DNA of 64,000 bases. Origin: Echinicola strongylocentroti (GTDB lineage: Bacteria > Bacteroidota > Bacteroidia > Cytophagales > Cyclobacteriaceae). The stretch covers positions 5,211,501 to 5,275,500 of the forward strand of contig NZ_CP030041.1 of assembly GCF_003260975.1 (NCBI RefSeq). The letters run 5' to 3'. The notes under the pieces were generated by a model, which had not been told where the DNA came from, did not search any database, and was given only the letters and a program-made list of their open reading frames with translations. Made by a program: the position numbers and the translations under genes. Below, piece after piece: positions 1 to 8,061 of this stretch; position 1 is the stretch's first letter; each line of letters starts with the position of its first letter.

Positions 1-260
1 TTCATGCCGAGTTTTCCGCGCAAGAGCACACGTTGATCATCAAGGCCAACGATGTGTCTGGGGCCATTGCCTTTATAACCAGTATTTTGGCGCAGGAGCA
101 AGCTAATATTGCAACGATGTCGGTGTCAAGGAAGGGCAAGCGGGATATGGCCTGTCATGTGATCGAGATGGATTCCGGCCTTAATGCCATAACGATTAAG
201 TATTTAGAGAGTATTAGTTGGATTCATGAATTAATTTATATTCCGGATATTGACCTATAG
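1..260 (+). CDS. sdaAB: L-serine ammonia-lyase (iron-sulfur) beta subunit, 3' end only
   Basis: The reading frame is open from the left window edge and ends in TAG at 258-260; the true start lies outside the window. The visible C-terminus is an ACT domain with the stretch NIATMSVSRKGKRDMA, which matches the ACT segment of iron-sulfur L-serine dehydratases (typically NIATM-VSRKG, followed by a short valine/isoleucine-rich strand). The family converts L-serine to pyruvate and ammonia in the cytoplasm with an alpha subunit encoded separately in many Bacteroidota. Only nine bases separate it from the next gene, a TolC-like channel, so they may be co-transcribed. A phosphoglycerate dehydrogenase ACT domain is the main alternative, but the VSRKG motif argues for SdaAB. 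Confidence 0.75.
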   Translation, partial: HAEFSAQEHTLIIKANDVSGAIAFITSILAQEQANIATMSVSRKGKRDMACHVIEMDSGLNAITIKYLESISWIHELIYIPDIDL

Positions 261-269
261 CTATATATT

Positions 270-1616
270 ATGATGAAGAAATTTTTTACTGCAGTGGTAT
301 TTACTTGCGGTTTTTTGAGTGTCCTACATGCGCAGGACATCTCCTCCATGTCCTTGGAAGAATGTATCCAAATAGGCTTGGAGAATAATTTGGAACTGCA
401 GCGAAGCTTGCTAAACCAAGTCAACAACGAGACCAATCTCAAGGAGGCAAAGCTAAGAAGGTATCCTTCTTTGTCGGCTTCGTCATCCTATCGATATAAC
501 TGGGGAAGGTCCATAAACCCGGTGACCTCAGTGGCTTCCTTGGTGGATTTTGGAAGTGCTGGTTTGAGCGCATCCACTAATATGACCCTGTATGCCGGTG
601 GACAGGTCAACCATTCTATCAAGCAAGCAAAAAAAGACCTAGAAGCGGGAGAGATGAATGTGGAAGCAGCAAGGAATAACATTACCCTCAATATTGTCAA
701 TTTATTTGTGAATGTGGTCTTTGCCAAAGAACAATTGAACGTAGCCGAGGCACAACTGGAAGTAACCAGTAGGCAGCTGGAGCGGACACAGAAGTTGGTG
801 GATGCAGGAGCCCTTCCGCTCTCAGATCAGCTGGATCTTGAAGCTCAAAATGCCACCAGCGCTATGGAGTTTACCAATGCCAAGAACAACTTGAGGCTGG
901 CGAAATTGGATCTTTCCCAAGCGATGCAGCTTCCTTTTGAAGAGGAGTTTAACGTGGCGGTACCAGAACTGGAGGCTGAAAATTATATGATCAGTAATGA
1001 TGATGTAGATGAGATTTTTTCGATTGCTGTCACTTTAATGCCAGAAATAAAAGCGGCTGAGTTAGGGATGGAAAGTGCCGAATATGGCGTGAAAGTCGCA
1101 AAAGGAGGGCTTTTGCCTACCCTTGGTCTGGGAGGTAGTATAGGGACCAACTATACCGATAATTTTGAGGATCCACAGACAGGAGAACCCCGTCCTTTTA
1201 AGGATCAGCTCAGCCTAAACTTAAACGAGGGGCTGGGGTTAAGCTTGAACATTCCCATTTTTAATAATGGCAGCAATAAGGCGGCTTTACAACGGGCAAG
1301 GGTACAAAAATATATGAGTGAGATATCCCACCAAGAAGCCCGTAACCAACTGAGACAGGATATAGAGACCGCTTATACCAATGCAGTGGCTTCCCGACAG
1401 TCCTATGAATCTTCCACGGTACGGGTTTCCTCATTGAAAGAGGCTTTCCGAATGGCCCAGAAGCGCTTTGAGGTAGGGGTGATCAATGCGGTGGACTTTC
1501 AGGTAGCACAAAACAATCTTTTTAATGCCCAAGCAGATTTATTACAAGCAAAATATGAATATATTTTTAGGGTAAAAGTATTGGACTTTTACCTAGGTAA
1601 TCCCCTAACACTTTAA
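270..1616 (+). CDS. TolC family outer-membrane efflux channel
   Basis: This is a 448-residue protein with an N-terminal signal peptide (MMKKFFTAVVF to about LHAQ, residues 1-22). It has the two long alpha-helical/coiled-coil repeats of outer-membrane efflux proteins: SLEECIQIGLENN near residue 30 and the second-half repeat with QARNQLRQDIETAY near residue 365. TolC-family trimers form the outer-membrane duct for tripartite exporters. The gene sits 11 bases upstream of a MacA/HlyD-type adaptor, the usual partner, but no inner-membrane pump follows: the operon ends at a strong terminator at 2931. The start could be either of the two adjacent ATGs at 270 or 273. Confidence 0.92.
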   Translation: MMKKFFTAVVFTCGFLSVLHAQDISSMSLEECIQIGLENNLELQRSLLNQVNNETNLKEAKLRRYPSLSASSSYRYNWGRSINPVTSVASLVDFGSAGLSASTNMTLYAGGQVNHSIKQAKKDLEAGEMNVEAARNNITLNIVNLFVNVVFAKEQLNVAEAQLEVTSRQLERTQKLVDAGALPLSDQLDLEAQNATSAMEFTNAKNNLRLAKLDLSQAMQLPFEEEFNVAVPELEAENYMISNDDVDEIFSIAVTLMPEIKAAELGMESAEYGVKVAKGGLLPTLGLGGSIGTNYTDNFEDPQTGEPRPFKDQLSLNLNEGLGLSLNIPIFNNGSNKAALQRARVQKYMSEISHQEARNQLRQDIETAYTNAVASRQSYESSTVRVSSLKEAFRMAQKRFEVGVINAVDFQVAQNNLFNAQADLLQAKYEYIFRVKVLDFYLGNPLTL

Positions 1617-1627
1617 TTTGAAGAACC

Positions 1628-2914
1628 ATGGCTAAGAAGAAATCAAACAAGTTAATCTACATTTTAGGAGGTATAGTGGGGGTGTTAATACTGTTGATCA
1701 TCATAGGTCGTGCAGCCGGATGGGTAGGTGGTGCTGCGGAGGTAGAAGCGGAAGTCACCAAAGCCGCCAAAAAGACGATTGTGGAGAAAGTCAGTGCCTC
1801 TGGGGTGATCGAGCCGGAAACGGAAGTGAAGTTGAGCCCGGATGTGGCGGGTGAAATTATAGAATTGAATATCAACGAGGGAGATTCCGTGAAGCAGAAT
1901 GACCTCTTGGTGAAGATCAGGCCTGATAATTTTATGTCGGCCCTAGACAGGACACGCGCCAACTTGAACCAGCAAAAGGCCAATTTGGCTCAATCCCAAG
2001 CAGCCTTGAAGCGTTCTGAAGCACAGTTTGAGTGGTCCAAGTTACAGTATGAAAGGAATAAGTCCTTGTATGAATCCAAGGTGATTTCAGATAGTGAATT
2101 TGAGCAGGCTACTGCAGATTACGTTTCTGCAGAAAATGACCTTGAAGCTGCCCAGCAATCCGTAGAAGCGGCAGAATACGTGGTAAAAAGTTCACAGGCT
2201 TCTGTGGAGGAAGCCAATGAGAACCTAAGATTGACCAATGTGTTTGCACCTACTGACGGGGTCGTTTCGAAATTATTGGTAGAAAAAGGCGAGAGAGTAG
2301 TGGGGACACAACAAATGGCCGGTACCGAAATGCTACGCATAGCCGATCTCAGCGTGATGGAAGTGGTAGTCGATGTCAATGAAAATGATATTGTCAGGAT
2401 ATCCTTGGGAGACACGACGATCATTGAGGTAGATGCTTACTCACATATTGGAGAGAAATTTACCGGAGTCGTTACTTCCATTGCCAATTCCGCCAATGAA
2501 AAAGCCACGCAAGATGCGGTGACCGAGTTTGAGGTGGAAATCAGGATCCTTAATGAGTCCTATGAGAAATTGATCACCAAAGAGAACCGGTATCCATTCA
2601 GGCCGGGGATGACGGCAAGTGTAGAGATCATCACTGAAAAGAAAGAAGATGTGCTCTCGGTGCCTTTGGCCGCCGTAACTACCAGGGATCAAATCCGAGT
2701 GGATTCTACCAATGCAGAGAGCGATCTTCAGGAAATCATCTACATGACAAATGGTAACAAGGTAAAGATGACAAGGGTGAAAACGGGGATTTCGGATTTT
2801 GAAAATATTGAGGTCCTAGAAGGAATTCAAGAAGGAGAGGAATTGGTCTCTGGACCTTACTTCGTAGTGAGTAAACAGTTAAAAGATGGCGACTTGATCA
2901 AGAAGAACAATTGA
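1628..2914 (+). CDS. Periplasmic adaptor (membrane fusion) protein, MacA/HlyD type
   Basis: This 428-residue protein has one N-terminal membrane anchor (about residues 8-27, very rich in I, L, V and G). A lipoyl/biotinyl-like segment follows (SASGVIEPETEVKLSPDVAG, about 55-75, and a second half near VFAPTDGVVSKLLVEKGE), split by a long alanine/glutamine-rich coiled-coil hairpin (about 105-195). Beta-barrel and membrane-proximal domains complete it. Such adaptors connect an inner-membrane pump (often MacB-like ABC) with TolC. It is the last gene before a strong terminator, so the cognate pump must be encoded elsewhere. The substrate cannot be told from sequence. Confidence 0.92.
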   Translation: MAKKKSNKLIYILGGIVGVLILLIIIGRAAGWVGGAAEVEAEVTKAAKKTIVEKVSASGVIEPETEVKLSPDVAGEIIELNINEGDSVKQNDLLVKIRPDNFMSALDRTRANLNQQKANLAQSQAALKRSEAQFEWSKLQYERNKSLYESKVISDSEFEQATADYVSAENDLEAAQQSVEAAEYVVKSSQASVEEANENLRLTNVFAPTDGVVSKLLVEKGERVVGTQQMAGTEMLRIADLSVMEVVVDVNENDIVRISLGDTTIIEVDAYSHIGEKFTGVVTSIANSANEKATQDAVTEFEVEIRILNESYEKLITKENRYPFRPGMTASVEIITEKKEDVLSVPLAAVTTRDQIRVDSTNAESDLQEIIYMTNGNKVKMTRVKTGISDFENIEVLEGIQEGEELVSGPYFVVSKQLKDGDLIKKNN

Positions 2915-2930
2915 TCATTGTTATCTCCTT

Positions 2931-2980
2931 AGAAATAGAAAAAGCCTTGGGGATTGATTTCCAAGGCTTTTTCTATTTCT
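2931..2980 (+). terminator. Strong intrinsic terminator after the TolC-adaptor operon
   Basis: Two perfect 20-base arms (2931-2950 and 2961-2980) flank a 10-base loop. The arms carry a GC core (GCCTTGG/CCAAGGC) and end in A-rich/T-rich stretches, so the hairpin could act on either strand. It lies 17 bases after the adaptor stop codon. Confidence 0.92.
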
Positions 2981-3144
2981 AAACTTAGTTGGAGTGTCCA
3001 CAACAGGGATAATCATCGTTTGTCACGTTCGATGACGATCATACGTTTATAGTATAGAAAAAACGTAGTTTAGCTCAGAATGGCATGTTTGGAAACTGGC
3101 TAACTAAATAGCATTTCCTTCCAGTAGGGCCTTGGTCTCCACGA

Positions 3145-4014
3145 CTAAATCAAATGGGCCATGTTGGAAGCTACTAAGGATTCCACGGAGATTTTTTTGT
3201 CTATCAGTCCAAGCTCTTTTAGGGTATCCATTGTTTTTTCGAGGGTGGCTTTTTCCATTTCAGGCTTAGTGGCCCAGGTGGTTTGTTTTAGCCATTCGAG
3301 GATATCGGTTTCTTGAAGGTGGTAGGTTTTGCTTAGCAATGCTGGTAATTGCGAAGAAGCTTTAAGTGTCTCGGATTGGGCATATAGTCTGGAGAGCAGC
3401 TCAGGAAGGATGGCTGAGTGATCCTGTAGAAGTTTTTCGTGAGCCACAATGACAAAGCAAGGCCAAGGAGTGGGGAATTCAGCGATTCTTCTGAAGTGGC
3501 CAGCATCGACCAATGGCTTAGTGGTGAATTTTTCCCAGAGGAAACCTTTTGGCTGTTGGTCGGCAAATGCTTCCAAGGCCCCGTCCATATTACCTACTAC
3601 GTCAAACTGAAGAGTCTCGGGATTCCAGTCATTTTTCTTGGCCAGTAGATACGTCATCAGGTGCGAACCAGAACCATACCGGCTGATCAGGAAGGGGGCA
3701 TTTTGGAGGTCATTGATGGTTTTTACGGGCGATTTAGCTGGCACATGGATTCCCCAATTGAGTGGGGACAAGACGTGATATCCGATGATTTTTCCAGGAT
3801 TTCCTTCAATTTTGTCCTTGATAAAGCTCTCAGTCAAAATGATGGCGATGTCAGTCTCCTCTTCTTTGAGTGCCTTGTTCATGGCTCCTGATCCGTTGGA
3901 TTCATCCTTCCATTCCAAGGTATAACCAGCTGCGGCCAAAGGCTGTTCTTCAATCAGCTTGAGCCAAGGGAAATTAAAGTGTTCGGGGACACCTGTTATC
4001 TTGATCGTTTTCAT
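3145..4014 (-). CDS. Periplasmic-binding-protein-fold protein without signal peptide (NMT1/THI5- or ABC-substrate-binding-like)
   Basis: This is a 289-residue protein when started at the ATG at 4014 (MKTIKITGVPEHFN). An ATG 135 bases further upstream would add a hydrophobic extension that does not look like part of the fold, so I prefer 4014. Features resembling type-2 periplasmic binding proteins are TDIAIILTESF, SRYGSGSHLMTYLLAKKNDW and WEKFTTKPLVDAG, the phosphate/anion loop and hinge region seen in NMT1/THI5-like domains. With the chosen start there is no signal peptide, so it is probably cytoplasmic; no ABC permease or ATPase gene is nearby. From memory it resembles the small family typified by Candida Ca3427, whose role is unclear. 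The ligand is unknown. Confidence 0.6.
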   Translation of the reverse strand: MKTIKITGVPEHFNFPWLKLIEEQPLAAAGYTLEWKDESNGSGAMNKALKEEETDIAIILTESFIKDKIEGNPGKIIGYHVLSPLNWGIHVPAKSPVKTINDLQNAPFLISRYGSGSHLMTYLLAKKNDWNPETLQFDVVGNMDGALEAFADQQPKGFLWEKFTTKPLVDAGHFRRIAEFPTPWPCFVIVAHEKLLQDHSAILPELLSRLYAQSETLKASSQLPALLSKTYHLQETDILEWLKQTTWATKPEMEKATLEKTMDTLKELGLIDKKISVESLVASNMAHLI

Positions 4015-4534
4015 TGCCCAAAGATAAAAAAGCAATTTGTAAATAAAACCCAGATTCCAAGGCATCGAAAAAAAGTATTGCAAATCGCCTAGCTTATCTG
4101 ATAACCACATAGATCCATTGGTCACAGTAGCGTAAGGTTCCGTGATCAATTTAGACTTTCAGGCCAACTGGCGGAACGTAAAGCGGGTGCTCCGTTGCTA
4201 ACGCATAAAATTCTCTAACCTCACCCAAGCCAACTGCCATACATGGGCAGACAGCTGCGGTGGGTTATTTGTCCTCTAAACAAACTGATGTCCTTGCTCT
4301 TTCAGTATTTTCCGGGACGGGGGCTGTTGCTGTTTTTAATGTACAAACTGGGGTAAAGTGCCAGCGGAACAGATAATAGCAGTGCCTACACGAAAATTAT
4401 TTCTTTTCAAAACACTAAAGGCGTTTGCCCTGGCGGGTGCTATAAATGAGCAGGGTTTAAAGAAAATCAGGTGTAGTCATTATGGATAAGGACTTCAATC
4501 ACCTTAACTTGGAACAAGTGTCAGGCTAATTATA
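4015..4534. other. Gene-free interval upstream of the binding-protein-like gene
   Basis: This is 520 bases without a convincing gene. The minus-strand promoter of the 3145-4014 gene should lie at its left end; a TATCTTTG element sits at about 4018-4025 but is too near the ATG to be persuasive. I looked for TPP- and cobalamin-riboswitch cores on the minus strand because of the neighbour and saw none. Confidence 0.5.
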
Positions 4535-5443
4535 TTAACGGTCTGTCGAAAGTGGGGGGCATTTTAACAAGCCCAAAAACCAATACAAAGCATGTAAATG
4601 ATCGACATGATCAGGAGCTGAATTGCCAGCATAAGCTATGATGCTTAGGTTGCCTTTAGAGGCTTTTGCCAGTTGTTGCATACCAAGAGGTCCTTCTGCG
4701 AGAAGTGGCTGTAAGTCCAGGCCAAGTGCTTTGGTCAGGTAATCGGCACATTCGGTGGTACTGGCATAGGTGCCGGGGAAAACTTCACTATGGGTGAAGA
4801 TAAACTGCGTTTTCCCTTCTAATGATGATTTGGCAAAGTGCATGAACGGTGACAGGTCGTTCCGGTCAATTTTACCACCATCGGCCAATGGAGTACCCTT
4901 GGGAATATATCCGGCGTGCATTCCATCCAAAAGGATAATGCCATTTATGGTGTGTTTATTTTCACTTCTTAGGATGCTTCTGATTGCTCCATAGCCAGCA
5001 CTCCAGCCCGAAAGGTATATGGCTCGAATGGGTTTTTTAGAGGTTTTTGATGCGGTCTCGATGAGTTTATCTAAGGTTCTATCATCTGAAAAAGGACGTG
5101 CATACACAGATGAGCCGCTTCCCAGGTTTACTGTAATGGCCGCCCAGCCGGAATTTTGGCTGATGGCAAAATTGACCACATTTTGTGAGCCATGAAAATG
5201 AATGAGAAGGTTGATCGAGTCACTTTCTGTGTTTTCTGGACAAAAAAAATGTACTGTTTTTGGTAATAGATTGGGCCATTCCTCATGTATTCCGGTGATG
5301 GATACATCAGACACCCTATTGTGAGGCCTGATATTCTCTATCATTGGAGAAGGGTTTTGGGAAGCTATTTTAGGCTGTTGCCGTGCCGATACGTCGATAT
5401 GGATAAAAGCCAAGAAGGAAAGCAGGAGCCCTTTTTTGATCAT
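4535..5443 (-). CDS. Secreted alpha/beta hydrolase
   Basis: This is a 302-residue protein when started at the ATG at 5443, whose first bases overlap the stop of the upstream deaminase gene as ATGA; a start 21 bases earlier is possible but would overlap more. Residues 1-20 form a signal peptide (MIKKGLLLSFLAF to DVSA). The nucleophile elbow G-W-S-A-G is at about residue 146-150 with Ser148, an oxyanion-type HFHG motif is near residue 82, and a histidine-rich tail (DHVDHLHALYWF) is suited to the catalytic His. The overlap indicates translational coupling with the deaminase. The substrate is unknown; esterase or peptidase activity is equally plausible. Confidence 0.75.
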   Translation of the reverse strand: MIKKGLLLSFLAFIHIDVSARQQPKIASQNPSPMIENIRPHNRVSDVSITGIHEEWPNLLPKTVHFFCPENTESDSINLLIHFHGSQNVVNFAISQNSGWAAITVNLGSGSSVYARPFSDDRTLDKLIETASKTSKKPIRAIYLSGWSAGYGAIRSILRSENKHTINGIILLDGMHAGYIPKGTPLADGGKIDRNDLSPFMHFAKSSLEGKTQFIFTHSEVFPGTYASTTECADYLTKALGLDLQPLLAEGPLGMQQLAKASKGNLSIIAYAGNSAPDHVDHLHALYWFLGLLKCPPLSTDR

Positions 5444-5877
5444 TTGCCAATATCCTCGTTCCATAAAGTAGGTTGGTCTTTGATAAACTGTGTCATGAGG
5501 TCAATGCACTGCTTGTCATCCATAACGATGACTTCTACACCACGGGAAGAGAGAAACGCTTCTTCACCTTTAAAGGTGACATTTTCTCCAATAATGACTT
5601 TAGGTATTCCATAAAGCAGGACCGCTCCGGTACACATGGAACAAGGAGAAAGGGTGGTGTAAAGCACGCTTTTTTTGTATACGTTGGCGGGCAATCTCCC
5701 TGCGTTTTCCAAGGCATCCATTTCACCATGAAGTATGGTACTGCCTTTTTGGACTCTTCTGTTGTGGCCACGGCCGATGATCTTATCCTCATGTACCAAT
5801 ACGGACCCAATGGGGATTCCTCCTTCCTGTAGCCCTTTCTTGGCTTCTTCGATTGCGGCTTGTAGGTGTTTGTCCAT
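5440..5877 (-). CDS. Yeast-type cytosine deaminase
   Basis: This 145-residue enzyme belongs to the zinc-dependent nucleoside/nucleobase deaminase superfamily. Zinc ligands and catalytic acid are H50-G-E52 and P-C79-S-M-C82. The arrangement around them closely follows yeast cytosine deaminase (FCY1) as I remember it: LHGE, ENAGRL, LYTTLSPC-MCTGA, YGIP, and an acidic C-terminus ending DIG. It would convert cytosine to uracil, EC 3.5.4.1, for pyrimidine salvage. Bacterial cytosine deaminases are more often CodA-type amidohydrolases, so this type is notable. It is first in a two-gene unit with the hydrolase at 4535-5443. Guanine deaminase or TadA-like activity is the alternative but fits the C-terminal half less well. 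Confidence 0.82.
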   Translation of the reverse strand: MDKHLQAAIEEAKKGLQEGGIPIGSVLVHEDKIIGRGHNRRVQKGSTILHGEMDALENAGRLPANVYKKSVLYTTLSPCSMCTGAVLLYGIPKVIIGENVTFKGEEAFLSSRGVEVIVMDDKQCIDLMTQFIKDQPTLWNEDIGK

Positions 5878-6270
5878 GCTTTTGTCGTTTCACTAAATTA
5901 GCAATAAATGCACGAATTGTCCTCAGTTTCTGACACTATTTGGAGAAACGTGAACTGCATAATTGATTAAACCCGAATGCTAAAACAACGAAAAAGAGTA
6001 ACATCAAGTAGCTGACTTATTAGGTGACCACATTGGGTACATAAGGCACAATAAAGGAAATTCCTTAATCAATTTACCTTATACTTTTTAATGGGATCTT
6101 TGCACCAACTGATGGAACGTAGCAAGAGCCTTAAATCGGGTTAAAGCACCTATTACATCTCCATTTTAATCCCTTAACACGTATTAAATAACTGGAAAAC
6201 CTCCCGTAATAAATTATTATCGTTAATTTTAGACAGTTAACAACGATGTCACCAAGTATTTTTAGGACTA
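5878..6270. other. Divergent intergenic region between cytosine deaminase and histidine kinase
   Basis: This is 393 bases without a gene. It must hold promoters for both flanking genes. I see AT-rich stretches near 6055-6095 and 6180-6240 but no complete TTG-N19-TAnnTTTG promoter and no clear palindromic operator. Confidence 0.5.
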
Positions 6271-8061
6271 ATGGAATTTACACTTAGCGCATATTCACTA
6301 TCGCTGCTGATATTTGCAGTCTTGATACTGCTGTTTGCTGTGTTCTTGTTTGCTCGGTTGAGCAAGGATGTCCGGTGGTTTGGGGCGATGATGGTGGCAG
6401 TGTCTATTTGGGCAGCCTCCGACGGTATCATGGTGGGGATGGATCAACTGGAAACCATGTTATTTGTCGTGAATTTTGAATACGTGGGTATTGCATTGGT
6501 TCCTGTCTTTTGGTTGTTGTTTGTACTGAAATTTGTGGGTAAAGAGGCATGGCTTAACCGAAAACAAATAGCCTGTCAGTTTATTTTTCCATTGCTCAGT
6601 ATTATTATGGTATGGACCAACGGACTTCACCATCTTCATTACCAAAAAGCAGTGGTCAAAGAAATGGATGGCTTGTACGGGCTGCTTACGTCAAAAGGCC
6701 CTTGGTATATCATCCACACGAGCTATTTTTATTTGGCTATAGGATTTGGCGTGTATTTACTGGTGAAGAGACTGCTGAGTACCGAAGGGGTCTATAAAAA
6801 GCAAACTTTTATTATCCTATTAGGTACATTGGTGCCATGGATCGCCAATATTTTGGTGGTTTTTCAAGTAGGACCTTTTAATGGCATTGACCCTACGCCA
6901 CATGCTTTTATGATCACCTGCATGATCGTGTTTTTCGGATTTTTTGAATTGGGGTTGTTTGATGTGAAGCCGATTGCAAGAAATTTAGTGGTGGATTCCA
7001 TGAAAAATGGTATGCTAGTCATTGATGATGCCCTAAGAGTGGTGGATGTCAACCCTTGTTTTACCAAGTTGATCAATAAAAGTACGGGGGCTATTACAGG
7101 AAAGCATGTCGATGACCTTGGCTTTGACAAAAGTGAGTGGGGTGAATTGCTTCAAAGTCAAGATGAAATCATACGTGAAAAAGTCATCACTGTCAATGGG
7201 AGTCCAAGGTACTTCGAAATTAGTAGTAAGTTTTTAAAAGAGGGAAATAAGAGGTATCAGGGCAGGTTACTGCTGTTCAGGGATATCACTCAATATATCC
7301 AAGACCAGAGAGTGTTAGAGCACCAGGCCCGTGAACTGACTGAGCTGAATGCTACAAAAGACCGCCTGTTGTCCATTATCTCACATGATTTACGCAATCC
7401 ATTGAATTCTCTAACGCAATTTTTGGATATGGTGGAGTCAGGTTGGATTACGGAAGAGGAATTTAAAGAAATGCTTCCGGCTTTTGCCAAAAACCTCAAG
7501 CATGTGTCTGGGTTTATGGAAAACTTGCTTGAGTGGGCCTATACCCAGATAAAGGGAGAAGCCATTAAAGTGGAGGCGATTGATATAGAAGGAGAGATCG
7601 AAGAAATTATTTCCCTCTACAAAGGGAACATAGATGAAAAATCGGTAAGAATTATCGTTTCCAATGAGTGCTCCAATCAGGCGTATGGGGACCTGAACAT
7701 GATCAGGCTAGTACTACGCAACTTGATCAGCAATGCTATTAAGTTTTGTGATAGGGCAGATGAAATAAGGTTGGCCGTAATATCCCGGGGAGAATTTATA
7801 GAAGTGTCCGTAGAAGATACCGGAATAGGTATCGATCAACAGAATATAGAGAAGATTTTCTCCAGTACCCCCTTCACCACTATCGGTACCCATAATGAAA
7901 AGGGCACCGGACTAGGGCTTATGCTCAGCAAGGACTTTGTGGAGAAAAATGGTGGAAAGATTTGGGTAGAAAGCGAATTGGGCATAGGAACCAAGTTCTG
8001 TTTTACCATTCCCTCCGTCTTAAAGGAGCCTCAGATAGCATCATCCAAATCCCTTCCCTGA
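6271..8061 (+). CDS. 7TM-PAS sensor histidine kinase
   Basis: This is a 596-residue hybrid of an N-terminal block of about seven hydrophobic segments (residues 1-220, histidine-kinase 7TM type), a PAS domain (about 225-335, NGMLVIDDALRVVDVNP) and a kinase core. The HisKA phospho-acceptor is His372 in IISHDLRNPLNSL. The HATPase domain shows the N box (NLISNAIKFCD), G1 box (EDTGIGI) and G2 box (GTGLGLMLSKDF). It should autophosphorylate in response to an unknown signal. No response regulator gene is adjacent, so it is an orphan. Its last 31 bases overlap the convergent MFS gene. Confidence 0.93.
   Translation: MEFTLSAYSLSLLIFAVLILLFAVFLFARLSKDVRWFGAMMVAVSIWAASDGIMVGMDQLETMLFVVNFEYVGIALVPVFWLLFVLKFVGKEAWLNRKQIACQFIFPLLSIIMVWTNGLHHLHYQKAVVKEMDGLYGLLTSKGPWYIIHTSYFYLAIGFGVYLLVKRLLSTEGVYKKQTFIILLGTLVPWIANILVVFQVGPFNGIDPTPHAFMITCMIVFFGFFELGLFDVKPIARNLVVDSMKNGMLVIDDALRVVDVNPCFTKLINKSTGAITGKHVDDLGFDKSEWGELLQSQDEIIREKVITVNGSPRYFEISSKFLKEGNKRYQGRLLLFRDITQYIQDQRVLEHQARELTELNATKDRLLSIISHDLRNPLNSLTQFLDMVESGWITEEEFKEMLPAFAKNLKHVSGFMENLLEWAYTQIKGEAIKVEAIDIEGEIEEIISLYKGNIDEKSVRIIVSNECSNQAYGDLNMIRLVLRNLISNAIKFCDRADEIRLAVISRGEFIEVSVEDTGIGIDQQNIEKIFSSTPFTTIGTHNEKGTGLGLMLSKDFVEKNGGKIWVESELGIGTKFCFTIPSVLKEPQIASSKSLP

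Noticed and set aside
4015..4534. Possible riboswitch in front of the binding-protein-like gene
   Set aside because: The minus strand shows no TPP-box or cobalamin-box core, and I could not build a conserved fold by eye.
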